IMG/VR virus record: IMGVR_UViG_3300042540_001399
Span: 1 to 64,000 of that record
Strand: one strand, 5' to 3'
DNA length: 64,000 bases
DNA from: a virus
Position numbers and translations under genes: made by a program. Shown here piece by piece: positions 35,747 through 44,541 of this stretch; position 1 is the first letter of the stretch, and each line of letters starts with the position of its first letter. A model generated the notes under the pieces. It was not told where the DNA came from. It did not search any database and worked only from the letters and a program-made list of their open reading frames with translations.

Positions 35747-35783
35747 AAAAAGATGGAAGTAAATAGAAAAATTTTTTCATCGA

Positions 35784-35792
35784 TATATTTAT
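35784..35792 (+). promoter_or_regulatory. TATTTAT-type putative promoter of the tube gene
   Basis: ATATTTATA lies 47 bases before the tube ATG, with an A-rich leader. Confidence 0.4.
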
Positions 35793-35830
35793 AATAAAAT
35801 AAAAATAAACTAAAACAAAAAAATAATAAC

Positions 35831-36319
35831 ATGGCTGATCTTTTAATGAAAATGCCGATACCGTATGAACCAAAAAAACAGAATAGGTTTATTCTACGGT
35901 TTCCAACTGATTTAGGAATTAATGAATGGTTTGTACAAACCGCATCAAGACCTAAAATAACTATTACATCAAACACAATCAAATTTTTGAACACTGAAAC
36001 ATACGTAGCGGGTTCTTTTAACTGGGGTGATATAAGTGTAAAAATGTTAGACCCTATTGGACCATCAAATGCTCAGGCGGTTATGGAATGGGTACGATTA
36101 GTTGCCGAATCAGTTACAGGTCGTATGGGTTACGCCGCGGGTTATAAAAGAAACGTTGACTTGGAAATGTTAGACCCAACAGGTGTTGTTATCGAAAGAT
36201 GGATATTAGTTAATGCATTTCCAATAAGTGCTGACTTTGGTTCAGTCGGATACGGAACTGATAGTCCTACTGAAATTACAATGAACCTAAAAATGGACAG
36301 AGCAATTTTAGTTTATTAA
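35831..36319 (+). CDS. 19: Tail tube protein (gp19-like)
   Basis: This 162-residue protein begins MADLLMKMPIPYEPKKQNRF and has the tube-protein pattern: RFILRFP, a mid-region TETYVAGSFNWGDISVKM followed by LDPIGPSNAQAVMEW, then KRNVDLEMLDPTGVVIERW and a final MNLKMDRAILVY. T4 gp19 has 163 residues, an almost exact length match. Hexameric rings of this protein stack inside the sheath. A terminator-like hairpin follows. Confidence 0.92.
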   Translation: MADLLMKMPIPYEPKKQNRFILRFPTDLGINEWFVQTASRPKITITSNTIKFLNTETYVAGSFNWGDISVKMLDPIGPSNAQAVMEWVRLVAESVTGRMGYAAGYKRNVDLEMLDPTGVVIERWILVNAFPISADFGSVGYGTDSPTEITMNLKMDRAILVY

Positions 36320-36346
36320 AATCTAAAATTTAATTTCCAAAATATC

Positions 36347-36380
36347 AAATCCATATTGTCAAGTACAGTATGGATTTTTA
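36347..36380 (+). terminator. Terminator-like hairpin after the tube gene
   Basis: AAATCCATA (36347-36355) pairs with TATGGATTT (36369-36377). An inner TGT/ACA pairing further closes the loop, and a short T run ends at 36379. Confidence 0.65.
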
Positions 36381-36422
36381 TTTACTATCAAACAATTAGA
36401 ATTATTTTTATAGAAAAAAAAT

Positions 36423-37178
36423 ATGGAAAACGAAATACTTTACGGTCAAATGAATTTTACATTACCACACGATGTGGTAGAATTACCATCTAAAGGTCTT
36501 TATTATAAAAGTAAAAAATCAAGTATTAAGGTAGGTTACTTAAATGCCGCAGATGAAGATATTTTATCATCAGGTATTAAAAACAATAATTTGTTAATTA
36601 CCCTTTTAAGAAACAAAATTTATGAACCTGATTTGAAACCAGAAGAATTATTGGATGGTGATATTGAAGCGATTTTAATTTTTTTAAGAAACACATCTTT
36701 TGGCCCTGAATATACTTTGAATTTGACGGACCCATTAACAGGTAATTTATTTCAACACACTTTTATTTTGGACGAAATAAATTTTAAAAGTCCAAAAAAT
36801 AAACCAAATGATGATGGAACATTTACTGCCATTTTACCTAGAAGTAATGCTAACGTAAAATTAAAACTGTTAAACTTGGGTGATAAAAGTAAGATAACAA
36901 ATCAAGAATCAAGTTACCCAAAAGGTAGAGTTGCTCCTACTACATTGTGGACTTTACAAGAACAAATTGTTGAATTAAATGGGGATACCGACAAAGGTAA
37001 AATTATTGAATTTGTTCAGAATATGCCGATAATGGATTCCAAGTATATCAAAAAATTTATTTCAGAAAACGAACCTGGTTTAGACTTAAAAGTAAATGCA
37101 ATAGCCCCGTCAGGAGAAAACGTGTCGACCTCGATAACGTTTGGGGTTGAATTTTTTCGCCCTTTCTTCGACATATAA
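36423..37178 (+). CDS. 26: gp26-like baseplate / tail assembly protein (T4 baseplate family)
   Basis: This 251-residue protein matches the T4 baseplate/gp26-type family (PF12322-like): VELPSKGLYYKSKKSSIKVG, then YLNAADEDILSS, then NLLITLLRNK, ELLDGDIEAILIFLRNTSFG and YTLNLTDPLTG. It sits between tube and tape-measure genes, the slot where long-tailed phages encode tail assembly chaperones. A second reading frame (37138-37314) overlaps its last 40 bases, so a longer frameshifted product is likely. T4 gp26 is 208 residues. Confidence 0.75.
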   Translation: MENEILYGQMNFTLPHDVVELPSKGLYYKSKKSSIKVGYLNAADEDILSSGIKNNNLLITLLRNKIYEPDLKPEELLDGDIEAILIFLRNTSFGPEYTLNLTDPLTGNLFQHTFILDEINFKSPKNKPNDDGTFTAILPRSNANVKLKLLNLGDKSKITNQESSYPKGRVAPTTLWTLQEQIVELNGDTDKGKIIEFVQNMPIMDSKYIKKFISENEPGLDLKVNAIAPSGENVSTSITFGVEFFRPFFDI

Positions 37179-37314
37179 ACAATATATAATTGATCAATAT
37201 ATATTTCTTGCTAAATTTTTAAGAATACCATATTCGGATTTTTGGAAAATACCTACATACCAAAGAAACTACATAATCGATAAGGTCATTGAAATGAACA
37301 ACCCAAAACAATAA
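37138..37314 (+). CDS. Frameshifted C-terminal extension of the gp26-like protein (candidate +1/-2 shift)
   Basis: In the +1 frame relative to the upstream gene an ORF is open from just after the TAA at 37135 to the TAA at 37312. It encodes a coherent helical stretch (YIFLAKFLRIPYSDFWKIP, YQRNYIIDKVIEMNNPKQ). There is no ATG except near its end and no separate leader. It overlaps the upstream gene by only 40 bases, which include a T6 run (GAATTTTTTCGCCC, 37149-37162). This layout mirrors the programmed frameshift tail chaperone genes located just before the tape measure in many phages. Alternatives are a TTG start (37147) or non-coding. Confidence 0.6.
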   Translation, partial: RLGLNFFALSSTYKQYIIDQYIFLAKFLRIPYSDFWKIPTYQRNYIIDKVIEMNNPKQ

Positions 37315-37319
37315 AATAG

Positions 37320-37328
37320 GTATTTATT
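37320..37328 (+). promoter_or_regulatory. TATTTAT-type putative late promoter
   Basis: GTATTTATT lies 23 bases before the tape-measure ATG at 37343. Confidence 0.5.
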
Positions 37329-37342
37329 ATTAAAAAAGAATT

Positions 37343-39337
37343 ATGGTTGTATCAGGAACAACTTTTGGTACAGATACTCTTAAAAACGTATCTGAAGCTT
37401 TAAAAAAGAATATCACCGGTATTCAAGCAATGGTTGAAGACATAGACAAACAGTTTTCAACGCTAGCAAAAACTATAGGGGCAGGAAGGGAACAGGCGTT
37501 TTTACTAAAACAAACACTTACAGAAGGTCTTACAGAAATAACAAGATTAGGAGGTAGTGTTGCTGATATAGTAAAACAACAAGAAGCTCTTTTTGCTACA
37601 TTTGGAACACAACTAGTTCTTAATAAGAATGCAACAGATGAATTGTTTGCGACAACACAGGCAACTGGTATAGAATCAAAAGACTTATTTACAAGTTACG
37701 CTAATCTAGGAAAATCAATTTACGAAGCTAATTCTGAAATGGCATCAATAATGGAAAATGCTAACCTAATTGGTGTTAACGCAAAAGAAGTTGCAAAGTC
37801 GGTTAATGCTAACATGTCGGCACTTTCTAAAATTAACTTTAAAGATGGTGTCATGGGATTAGCCGACATGGCAGCTAAATCCGCGATGTTACGTGTAGAT
37901 ATGTCTACAGCACTTAAATCTGCTGAAGATTTATACAAACCAGAAAAGGCACAGTCATTTGTCAATACTTTACAACGATTGGGGGCAACAGGATCTTCAG
38001 AATTAATGAACGTTGAAAGAGTCAGATTTTTAGCAAGAAATGAACCGGCAAAGTTACAAGAAGAAATTGCTAAGATGGCATCTAAATTTGTTGACGAAAC
38101 GGGTAAAATGTCTGCAATTGGAATGGACTTCTTAAAGGAAATTGCTTCTGAGTCGGGTTACAGTGCGGATGAGTTATCAAAAATGGGTATATCAATGTCT
38201 CAGTTGAAAGACAAACAAGATCTTATCAATCAAACCGGACTACAATTAACCGATCCAAAAGAAATGGAAAAACTTACCAATTTACTTACAAAAGGTAAAG
38301 ATGGTAAATTTGAAGTAACTTATGAACAAGATGGTCAACAGGTAACAAAGGCTCTTGAAGATATGAATTCTTACGAGAGAGATCAACTTCAGAAATTTCT
38401 TCAGTCACAAAATGATCAAATTAAAAATACATTCCAAGCAAAACCAGGTGAAGACAAAAATTTAGTAAAACTTATAGAGCAACAGATGGATGTAAATACA
38501 AAATTTACACAAGCCATAAAAGCTTTAGAAACTGTAATACCATCACAAATTGCAGGTTCAAAGACCGGAGAAAAAATGATACAAAGTATCATCGACAACA
38601 CAAATAAACTTTCAACCACTGCACTTACAAAATTAGATGAGTTAAGCGATGAAGCGGGAAAGGCCGTAGACATGAAAATCAAAATAATAGAAAGTGCGGT
38701 AGACGCTATGAAACCAACACTCCAAACAGTTGTTGATACTATGGAAACTTTAGCTACCAATACCATGCCAAGTCTTACAAGCGCAGCAAACAGATTTACA
38801 ACAGCTCTTGGTAACGTGGGGACCTTTTTGACCAATACTTTTAAATTAGATGACTTTGTGAGTTTACCAGGGAACGACAGATTAATCATGGGTCCTGAAG
38901 GTTCTATAGGTAGAATAAATAGTAATGATACAATAATATCATCAACTGATGGACCAAAAACTGAAGAAGAAGTTGCTAAAATGATGGAATTAATTAAATC
39001 ACCACAAACACCATTAGTTTCTTCGCCAATAGAAACAAAACCAATCTTAACTTCAGAAAATTTGGGAACTAAATCTATGATGGAAATAGAAAGAGAAAAG
39101 GCCTTGACGGATATAATGATGTCTCAAACTCCCAAAACAAGTGAAACACCAACAGAAATTAAAACCACAAATGATATCAATCATAAATTAGACATTGTTG
39201 TTGATCTAAAAAACGTACCAACTAACATCAATCAAAATGAATTGAAAGGGGTTATTGAAAACGTTGTGTTGAAACCTGAATTTGTTAATAACATCAAAAT
39301 GGGATTAGAAAAAATTAAAGGTGTTAATTACTATTAA
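37343..39337 (+). CDS. Tape-measure-like tail protein
   Basis: This 664-residue protein is almost entirely helical with repeated Ala/Thr/Lys-rich amphipathic stretches (LKNVSEALKKNITGIQAMVE, ALFATFGTQLVLNKNATDEL, SYANLGKSIYEANSEM). A late Ala/Thr-rich helix region (METLATNTMPSLTSAANRF) precedes a flexible Pro/Thr C-terminus. Position after the frameshift gene and before baseplate genes, and length close to T4 gp29 (590 residues), support a tape-measure role that sets tail length. No lytic domain is visible. Confidence 0.75.
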   Translation: MVVSGTTFGTDTLKNVSEALKKNITGIQAMVEDIDKQFSTLAKTIGAGREQAFLLKQTLTEGLTEITRLGGSVADIVKQQEALFATFGTQLVLNKNATDELFATTQATGIESKDLFTSYANLGKSIYEANSEMASIMENANLIGVNAKEVAKSVNANMSALSKINFKDGVMGLADMAAKSAMLRVDMSTALKSAEDLYKPEKAQSFVNTLQRLGATGSSELMNVERVRFLARNEPAKLQEEIAKMASKFVDETGKMSAIGMDFLKEIASESGYSADELSKMGISMSQLKDKQDLINQTGLQLTDPKEMEKLTNLLTKGKDGKFEVTYEQDGQQVTKALEDMNSYERDQLQKFLQSQNDQIKNTFQAKPGEDKNLVKLIEQQMDVNTKFTQAIKALETVIPSQIAGSKTGEKMIQSIIDNTNKLSTTALTKLDELSDEAGKAVDMKIKIIESAVDAMKPTLQTVVDTMETLATNTMPSLTSAANRFTTALGNVGTFLTNTFKLDDFVSLPGNDRLIMGPEGSIGRINSNDTIISSTDGPKTEEEVAKMMELIKSPQTPLVSSPIETKPILTSENLGTKSMMEIEREKALTDIMMSQTPKTSETPTEIKTTNDINHKLDIVVDLKNVPTNINQNELKGVIENVVLKPEFVNNIKMGLEKIKGVNYY

Positions 39338-39354
39338 AAAAACATTCCTAAAAT

Positions 39355-39363
39355 CTATTTATT
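39355..39363 (+). promoter_or_regulatory. TATTTAT-type putative late promoter
   Basis: CTATTTATT lies 23 bases before the ATG at 39378. Confidence 0.5.
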
Positions 39364-39377
39364 AATAAAATTGAATA

Positions 39378-42300
39378 ATGCCTGAAACAAGTTTAAGTTT
39401 TCAAAATAGTGCAACTTTTAGGGATAAGTTAATTGCAAAAACATTACCCCCATATAATGTGTCAGGTTTTTATAGTGCTCCTTTGGGTCCTGTTAATTAT
39501 GAAAAAACCCTATCTGAAATCCCGAACATAAATTCACCTAATATTGGTTCCACTAATGAAGCTGATAATTTTTATGTTTTAAATAAGTACGGACCTAACG
39601 GTGGATTTGTAAATGTTATTGGTACACAACAAGATCCGATTATATCTTCATCAAATGATGGTGAATACAATCCATCAAGTACCAATCTTGACATTGTTAA
39701 TGAATTTTTCATTGATAGTGCATATAACAAAAACAAGTACGGACCGGTTGGGGGATTCAACGAAATGTTTGATGTTACGGAATATACTGTGGCAAATCAA
39801 GTACACCAACCTTATTTTGACCCAATATTTTTTACACCATCAAACTACGATGCTTATTCTTTATATACACAAAACAATCCTGTAGGAAGTGACGGTTCCT
39901 TATCAAGTGATTCATATTTAGCAAGACTTTCTGCCACTAAACTTTCTACTAATTTTGATGCAAGCTCTGCAGCAGAACAAGAAAGACAACTTTTTAGAGA
40001 AACTAATACAAATTTAACTTCACCTTCGGCTTTAGCCGGTAGTGGTTTTGGAGGAAGTAGAGATTATCGAATTACAGTTACTGATAGTAATGTTAGTTTC
40101 TTAGATAGATTAAGAGGGGACTTTAGTCCTTCATCACCTTTAGAAGGACCTTTGTTTATCGATGAAGATACAAATAGAAATCCTACAACAGGAAATCAAA
40201 TCGCAAACGTTTTACAAAATACTGCCGCAGGTTCGTTTAATTTGTTAGCAGACGGCTCGAGTAGATTCTTACAACCATCAAAGGCTCTATTAAGTCAAAC
40301 AGGGGCTGGACAAATTTCTACACTTTATGCATTGTTAAACAAAAACCAATTTAGACCATCTTACCAAATAGGGGGATTAGGAAACGTTGCAATAGCAGGT
40401 GTTAACACTATTTTAAGAAGTGTTGGTGCAGAAATTACAGGGGGTTATTATTTAGGATCTGACGCAAACAACCCTGAATTTATAACATCTCCTGTGAACG
40501 CTGTTCCTGTAAATTCACTTGGAAAACTTACAAATGCTATAGTTTTTGGACCGGATGAAATGGGTAACCAATATGAAGGTATTGGAATGGAACAGGCAAA
40601 ATTTGGATTGAATGGATTTGCAACAGAAAACGGCGGAAAACCTGACGGTGGTTTTGTTTGGACATCACCAAGATTCAAAGACAACGCTGGATTCAAAGTA
40701 AAACAGGGAGGAGATGCGGTATCAGTTGACGATGACTTCAACCAAATCAGTACATCTTACCTATTCAACGAATCAACTAATTTTGGACTTAAACAAGGTT
40801 CAATACTTGATAATACACAAAGATTAGTAAATTCTGCTGACAACCTATTCGGAAAAAGAAGATTAAAACACGCCGGAAATGCTATCAATCAAGTCAGTAA
40901 AGTATTTCATGACGGTTACCGTGAAATAACCAAAGGTTCAAAAATAATGTCATACTTGGATAATTCTACTGGTGAAGAAGCTGGTATTGAATACTGTAGA
41001 GTTTTTACAAAAGACACACCATACTACACATTTAATGACTTACAAAAGTCGGAAGGTATGACAACTCAAAATAGAAGATTTTCATATTCTGTTTTAGATA
41101 GTACATACAATCTTAATATTGCACCTATCAAAGGAATTGGGTCGACAAATGTTACGTCTAAGGGTGCAAAAAAATACATGATATCAATTGAAAACTTGGC
41201 GTGGAGAACTTCTGATAGACCAGGATACACCGTAGATGAACTTCCCCTTTGTGAAAGGGGACCAAACGGTGGTAGAATAATGTGGTTTCCACCATATGAT
41301 GTTGAATTCAGTGATGGAAGTACTGCAAATTTTGATGAAGTTCCTTTTTTAGGTCGACCTGAACCTGTTTATTCTTATAAAAATACAACAAGAGCAGGAA
41401 AACTAGGTTTCAAAATTGTTGTTGACCACCCATCGATCATTAATTTAATTGCAAACAAACAATTAGAAAAATTAGGAAAAGAAAAATTTGATCAAGTAGT
41501 TAAGTCCTTTATTGCGGGTTGTACTAAATACGACTTGTATGAATTAGCGGCTAAATTTAACACACTTCCATTAAGAGAATTGGAAATGTACCAAAACTTA
41601 CTTAATGACCCAAGGTTAACACCGGAAGAACTAGCACAAATCCAAAATGAAATTCCTGCGGAAAATACTTCATCTGAAAACGCTTCGACTATTGGTAATA
41701 CACCTGAAGAAGAAAATAATTTTATTACTAGGTATGAAGGTTTAGGATTCTTTTTTGGGCCAAATACACAAGATTTTAATTTTCAATCTCAATACAACAG
41801 CTATGTTTCGAATGTTGCAACAATTACGGCTAACTGTCCGCCAGCTGTAGAAGTACAAGGAAATACACAGTATGTTTATATTCCTGATGACACAACTTTG
41901 TTTATTAATAAAGTTGTTCAAAATAATTTTGATACAATAAATAATGATTTTGTTGAAGGTGTAAAAAGTATTGTATCAAACAAAAATATTGTTGATATAA
42001 AAATAGAAGGAAAAACACAAGAGTATGCCGATTCGGCAAAAAACTTTTTAACTGAAAAACTTAAATCTGAAATCGACAACAAAAAACTAACAATACAATC
42101 AAGCGGCACTTTAGGTAAAATTACAATAAAGGATTACTCCAATAAAACTAATCCCGTAAACGGTAGTGATTTTTTAACAACACAAACTATAGTAAGTCCT
42201 GCCAATCAACCAACAGTTCCGGCAACATCAATTCCTTATTCCTATCCTAGTTTAGCGGTTAACGCGGCAATTATAAGTAAAATAACAATTGTTGATGATT

Positions 42301-44216
42301 TAAGTGCTCAAGACCCAACAGACGCAAACGATATCAATCAAAGTGCGCCCGATCAAGTTAATTCACAAGCGGTTAAACCACAACCACTTACTGACATTCA
42401 AGAAAGACTTAAACAAGCGATTGGTAAAAAAATAATAAGAAGATTGTTAACAGAATGTGATTACTTCGAATTGTTGAAAGATAGTGATCCTATGGTGTTT
42501 GAAACACTTAAAGACAAATTGAAATTTTTTAATCCTGCTTTCCATTCAATAACACCTGAAGGACTGAACGCAAGATTGACATTTTTAAATCAGTGTGTAA
42601 GACCTGGGCAAACTATACCTGTCATAGGAAGTGATGGTAGACCAAAATATGATGATGCGTTAAACACGTCTTTTGGCGCTCCCCCTGTGTTAGTTATTAG
42701 GGTTGGGGATTTTTATCATACAAAGGCAATACCAGGAAACTTATCAATAACTTATGAAACACCATTCTTTGATATAAACCCTGAAGGTATAGGTATTCAA
42801 CCTATGATTGCTAAAGTAAGTTTAGATTTGAAATTTATAGGTGGTCATGGTTTATCAAGACCTGTAGAATCTTTACAAAATGCTTTGTCTTTTAATTTCT
42901 ACGCAAATACTGAAATGTATGATGAAAGAGCTGAAGAAACTGAATTAAATTATGCCCTACTTGATTTGGTAGATAAAGCAATTGAAAATGCAACACAAAA
43001 TAATGAACAAACAAATGATGGTGGGGAAACAATTGGTACTGTGTTGACTACTGTTAAAAGTGGTGATACTGAAAGTGGTGATATTGATTATACTAAGATT
43101 TACACTCAACTATCTGATCAAACAAAAGAATATATTAATATAAGTACAAACCAATATAGTACTATTGTTGATCAAACAAATTTCAGTATGTTACAACTTA
43201 TTTCTTACGAAAGAAACTACAATTCTGGTTTTACAATTATAAATACCGCAAGCGCGATCGATACTAAAATTTACGGTAAACCAAATGATTATGAAAAAAG
43301 AATTAATAAATTGAGTAGTAAAATTAAAGAAGATATAGACAATGAAACTAATCCTATAATTAAAATTTTTAGAAGTGTTCAGCAAGTAAAAGATCAAGAA
43401 AACATAATCAGGGATACTAAAAGAAAGTTAAAGGCGTATGTTGAAAGTGTTGAAAGGGAAATTATAAGAGATATGGCACAACCCATAAATACTATTGTTG
43501 ATAGTGAACAAAACTTGATTAAAGTTTTCAATAAATTGAATGTTGTAACAACCAAAAAATTAGGTAATGTCCAAACCATTACAGGTATTGACGGAAAAAT
43601 ATTACCTGACGGGAATGTAAAAGTTTATAATTTAACGGGTACCACTTCAGTTTTTGACAAAATGATTACTGATTATTTGCAAATTGCAAAAAACCTAAAT
43701 GATGTTGCAAAACAAAAAAGTGTAAATAAAATTGTCCCGTTACAAAACGAAAAGTTTTATGATAATGAAAAATGTTTTCAAACTTGTGTACCCATGACAG
43801 AACTACCCGATGATGAAGATAAAAGATTTTATACTTTACTTTCTCAAACATTTACAAATAATGATAAATATCAACTTTTATTTATTGAGTTTATTTCTAC
43901 ACCACAGGTAGAACAAATACCAGGGGCTAAGACCGAATTGACAAGTAGGTTTGACGAGTTGAAGAAAAATTTTGACGAAACATATGGAAGGGATAAAGAA
44001 AAAATAAAATCAGATTCTGAAGACCAAGAATTTATTAGATTAAAAGATTTTGTATTGGAGGATAGTACCGATAGAAGATTATTATATAACACTATACCTT
44101 TAAATAACAACGATAGTCTGACCAAAGACAAAAAAACACAAATAAGTCAAATATACAGTCAAACAAACTGGAATAACCAAAAAAATACCTTTGATGGTAA
44201 AGTAAAATTAAATTGA
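39378..44216 (+). CDS. Giant tail/baseplate structural protein (tail-tube initiator-like domain)
   Basis: This 1,612-residue protein has a large polar N-terminal part. A conserved-looking middle follows (KKYMISIENLAWRTS, GRIMWFPPYDVEFSDG, then KLGFKIVVDHPSIINLIANK). A domain near residues 1100-1170 (PPVLVIRVGDFYHTKAIPGN, SITYETPFFD, ISLDLKFIGGHG-like) resembles the tube-initiator fold of gp48/gp54-type baseplate proteins. An OmpA-like middle segment (near residues 830-915, IVDIKIEGKTQEYADSAKN) is also visible. The C-terminal 300 residues are charged helices. The next gene is a LysM/gp53-type protein 1 base away, so it belongs to the baseplate module. Much larger than any T4 counterpart. Confidence 0.65.
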   Translation: MPETSLSFQNSATFRDKLIAKTLPPYNVSGFYSAPLGPVNYEKTLSEIPNINSPNIGSTNEADNFYVLNKYGPNGGFVNVIGTQQDPIISSSNDGEYNPSSTNLDIVNEFFIDSAYNKNKYGPVGGFNEMFDVTEYTVANQVHQPYFDPIFFTPSNYDAYSLYTQNNPVGSDGSLSSDSYLARLSATKLSTNFDASSAAEQERQLFRETNTNLTSPSALAGSGFGGSRDYRITVTDSNVSFLDRLRGDFSPSSPLEGPLFIDEDTNRNPTTGNQIANVLQNTAAGSFNLLADGSSRFLQPSKALLSQTGAGQISTLYALLNKNQFRPSYQIGGLGNVAIAGVNTILRSVGAEITGGYYLGSDANNPEFITSPVNAVPVNSLGKLTNAIVFGPDEMGNQYEGIGMEQAKFGLNGFATENGGKPDGGFVWTSPRFKDNAGFKVKQGGDAVSVDDDFNQISTSYLFNESTNFGLKQGSILDNTQRLVNSADNLFGKRRLKHAGNAINQVSKVFHDGYREITKGSKIMSYLDNSTGEEAGIEYCRVFTKDTPYYTFNDLQKSEGMTTQNRRFSYSVLDSTYNLNIAPIKGIGSTNVTSKGAKKYMISIENLAWRTSDRPGYTVDELPLCERGPNGGRIMWFPPYDVEFSDGSTANFDEVPFLGRPEPVYSYKNTTRAGKLGFKIVVDHPSIINLIANKQLEKLGKEKFDQVVKSFIAGCTKYDLYELAAKFNTLPLRELEMYQNLLNDPRLTPEELAQIQNEIPAENTSSENASTIGNTPEEENNFITRYEGLGFFFGPNTQDFNFQSQYNSYVSNVATITANCPPAVEVQGNTQYVYIPDDTTLFINKVVQNNFDTINNDFVEGVKSIVSNKNIVDIKIEGKTQEYADSAKNFLTEKLKSEIDNKKLTIQSSGTLGKITIKDYSNKTNPVNGSDFLTTQTIVSPANQPTVPATSIPYSYPSLAVNAAIISKITIVDDLSAQDPTDANDINQSAPDQVNSQAVKPQPLTDIQERLKQAIGKKIIRRLLTECDYFELLKDSDPMVFETLKDKLKFFNPAFHSITPEGLNARLTFLNQCVRPGQTIPVIGSDGRPKYDDALNTSFGAPPVLVIRVGDFYHTKAIPGNLSITYETPFFDINPEGIGIQPMIAKVSLDLKFIGGHGLSRPVESLQNALSFNFYANTEMYDERAEETELNYALLDLVDKAIENATQNNEQTNDGGETIGTVLTTVKSGDTESGDIDYTKIYTQLSDQTKEYINISTNQYSTIVDQTNFSMLQLISYERNYNSGFTIINTASAIDTKIYGKPNDYEKRINKLSSKIKEDIDNETNPIIKIFRSVQQVKDQENIIRDTKRKLKAYVESVEREIIRDMAQPINTIVDSEQNLIKVFNKLNVVTTKKLGNVQTITGIDGKILPDGNVKVYNLTGTTSVFDKMITDYLQIAKNLNDVAKQKSVNKIVPLQNEKFYDNEKCFQTCVPMTELPDDEDKRFYTLLSQTFTNNDKYQLLFIEFISTPQVEQIPGAKTELTSRFDELKKNFDETYGRDKEKIKSDSEDQEFIRLKDFVLEDSTDRRLLYNTIPLNNNDSLTKDKKTQISQIYSQTNWNNQKNTFDGKVKLN

Positions 44217-44217
44217 T

Positions 44218-44541
44218 ATGGCTCTACAATACTTCAATAGATACAATCAGTTTTTGGTAAACGGTGAACAAATTATTGTTCCTTTTGTTAAATTGGATAC
44301 AAAACCTTCAGATAAGAACTATATTTATAAAGTTGGTCAGTCAAGGTTGGACAAGATTTCCCAACAATATTATGGAACTCCTTTTTTTGGCTGGTTAATA
44401 TTGGCCGCAAATCCACAATTTGGTGGAGAAGAATGGAATATTCCTGATGGATCAATTTTAAAAGTACCATTTCCTTTGGTTGGTTCTTTACAAGATTATA
44501 AAAATGCAATAGAAAATTATTATTTTTATTATGGCGATTGA
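44218..44541 (+). CDS. 53: LysM-containing baseplate protein (gp53-like)
   Basis: This 107-residue protein contains a short LysM-like fold: YKVGQSRLDKISQQYYGTPF, FGWLILAANP and DGSILKVPFP. It occupies the gp53-type slot, a small wedge protein that joins neighbouring wedges in T4. The start lies 1 base after the previous stop, and the end overlaps the next gene by 11 bases, implying coupled translation. Confidence 0.8.
   Translation: MALQYFNRYNQFLVNGEQIIVPFVKLDTKPSDKNYIYKVGQSRLDKISQQYYGTPFFGWLILAANPQFGGEEWNIPDGSILKVPFPLVGSLQDYKNAIENYYFYYGD

Noticed and set aside
38416-38889. 157-residue minus-strand ORF inside the tape-measure gene
   Set aside because: It is antisense to a confident structural gene, and its Ser/Leu/Val composition is typical of shadow frames.
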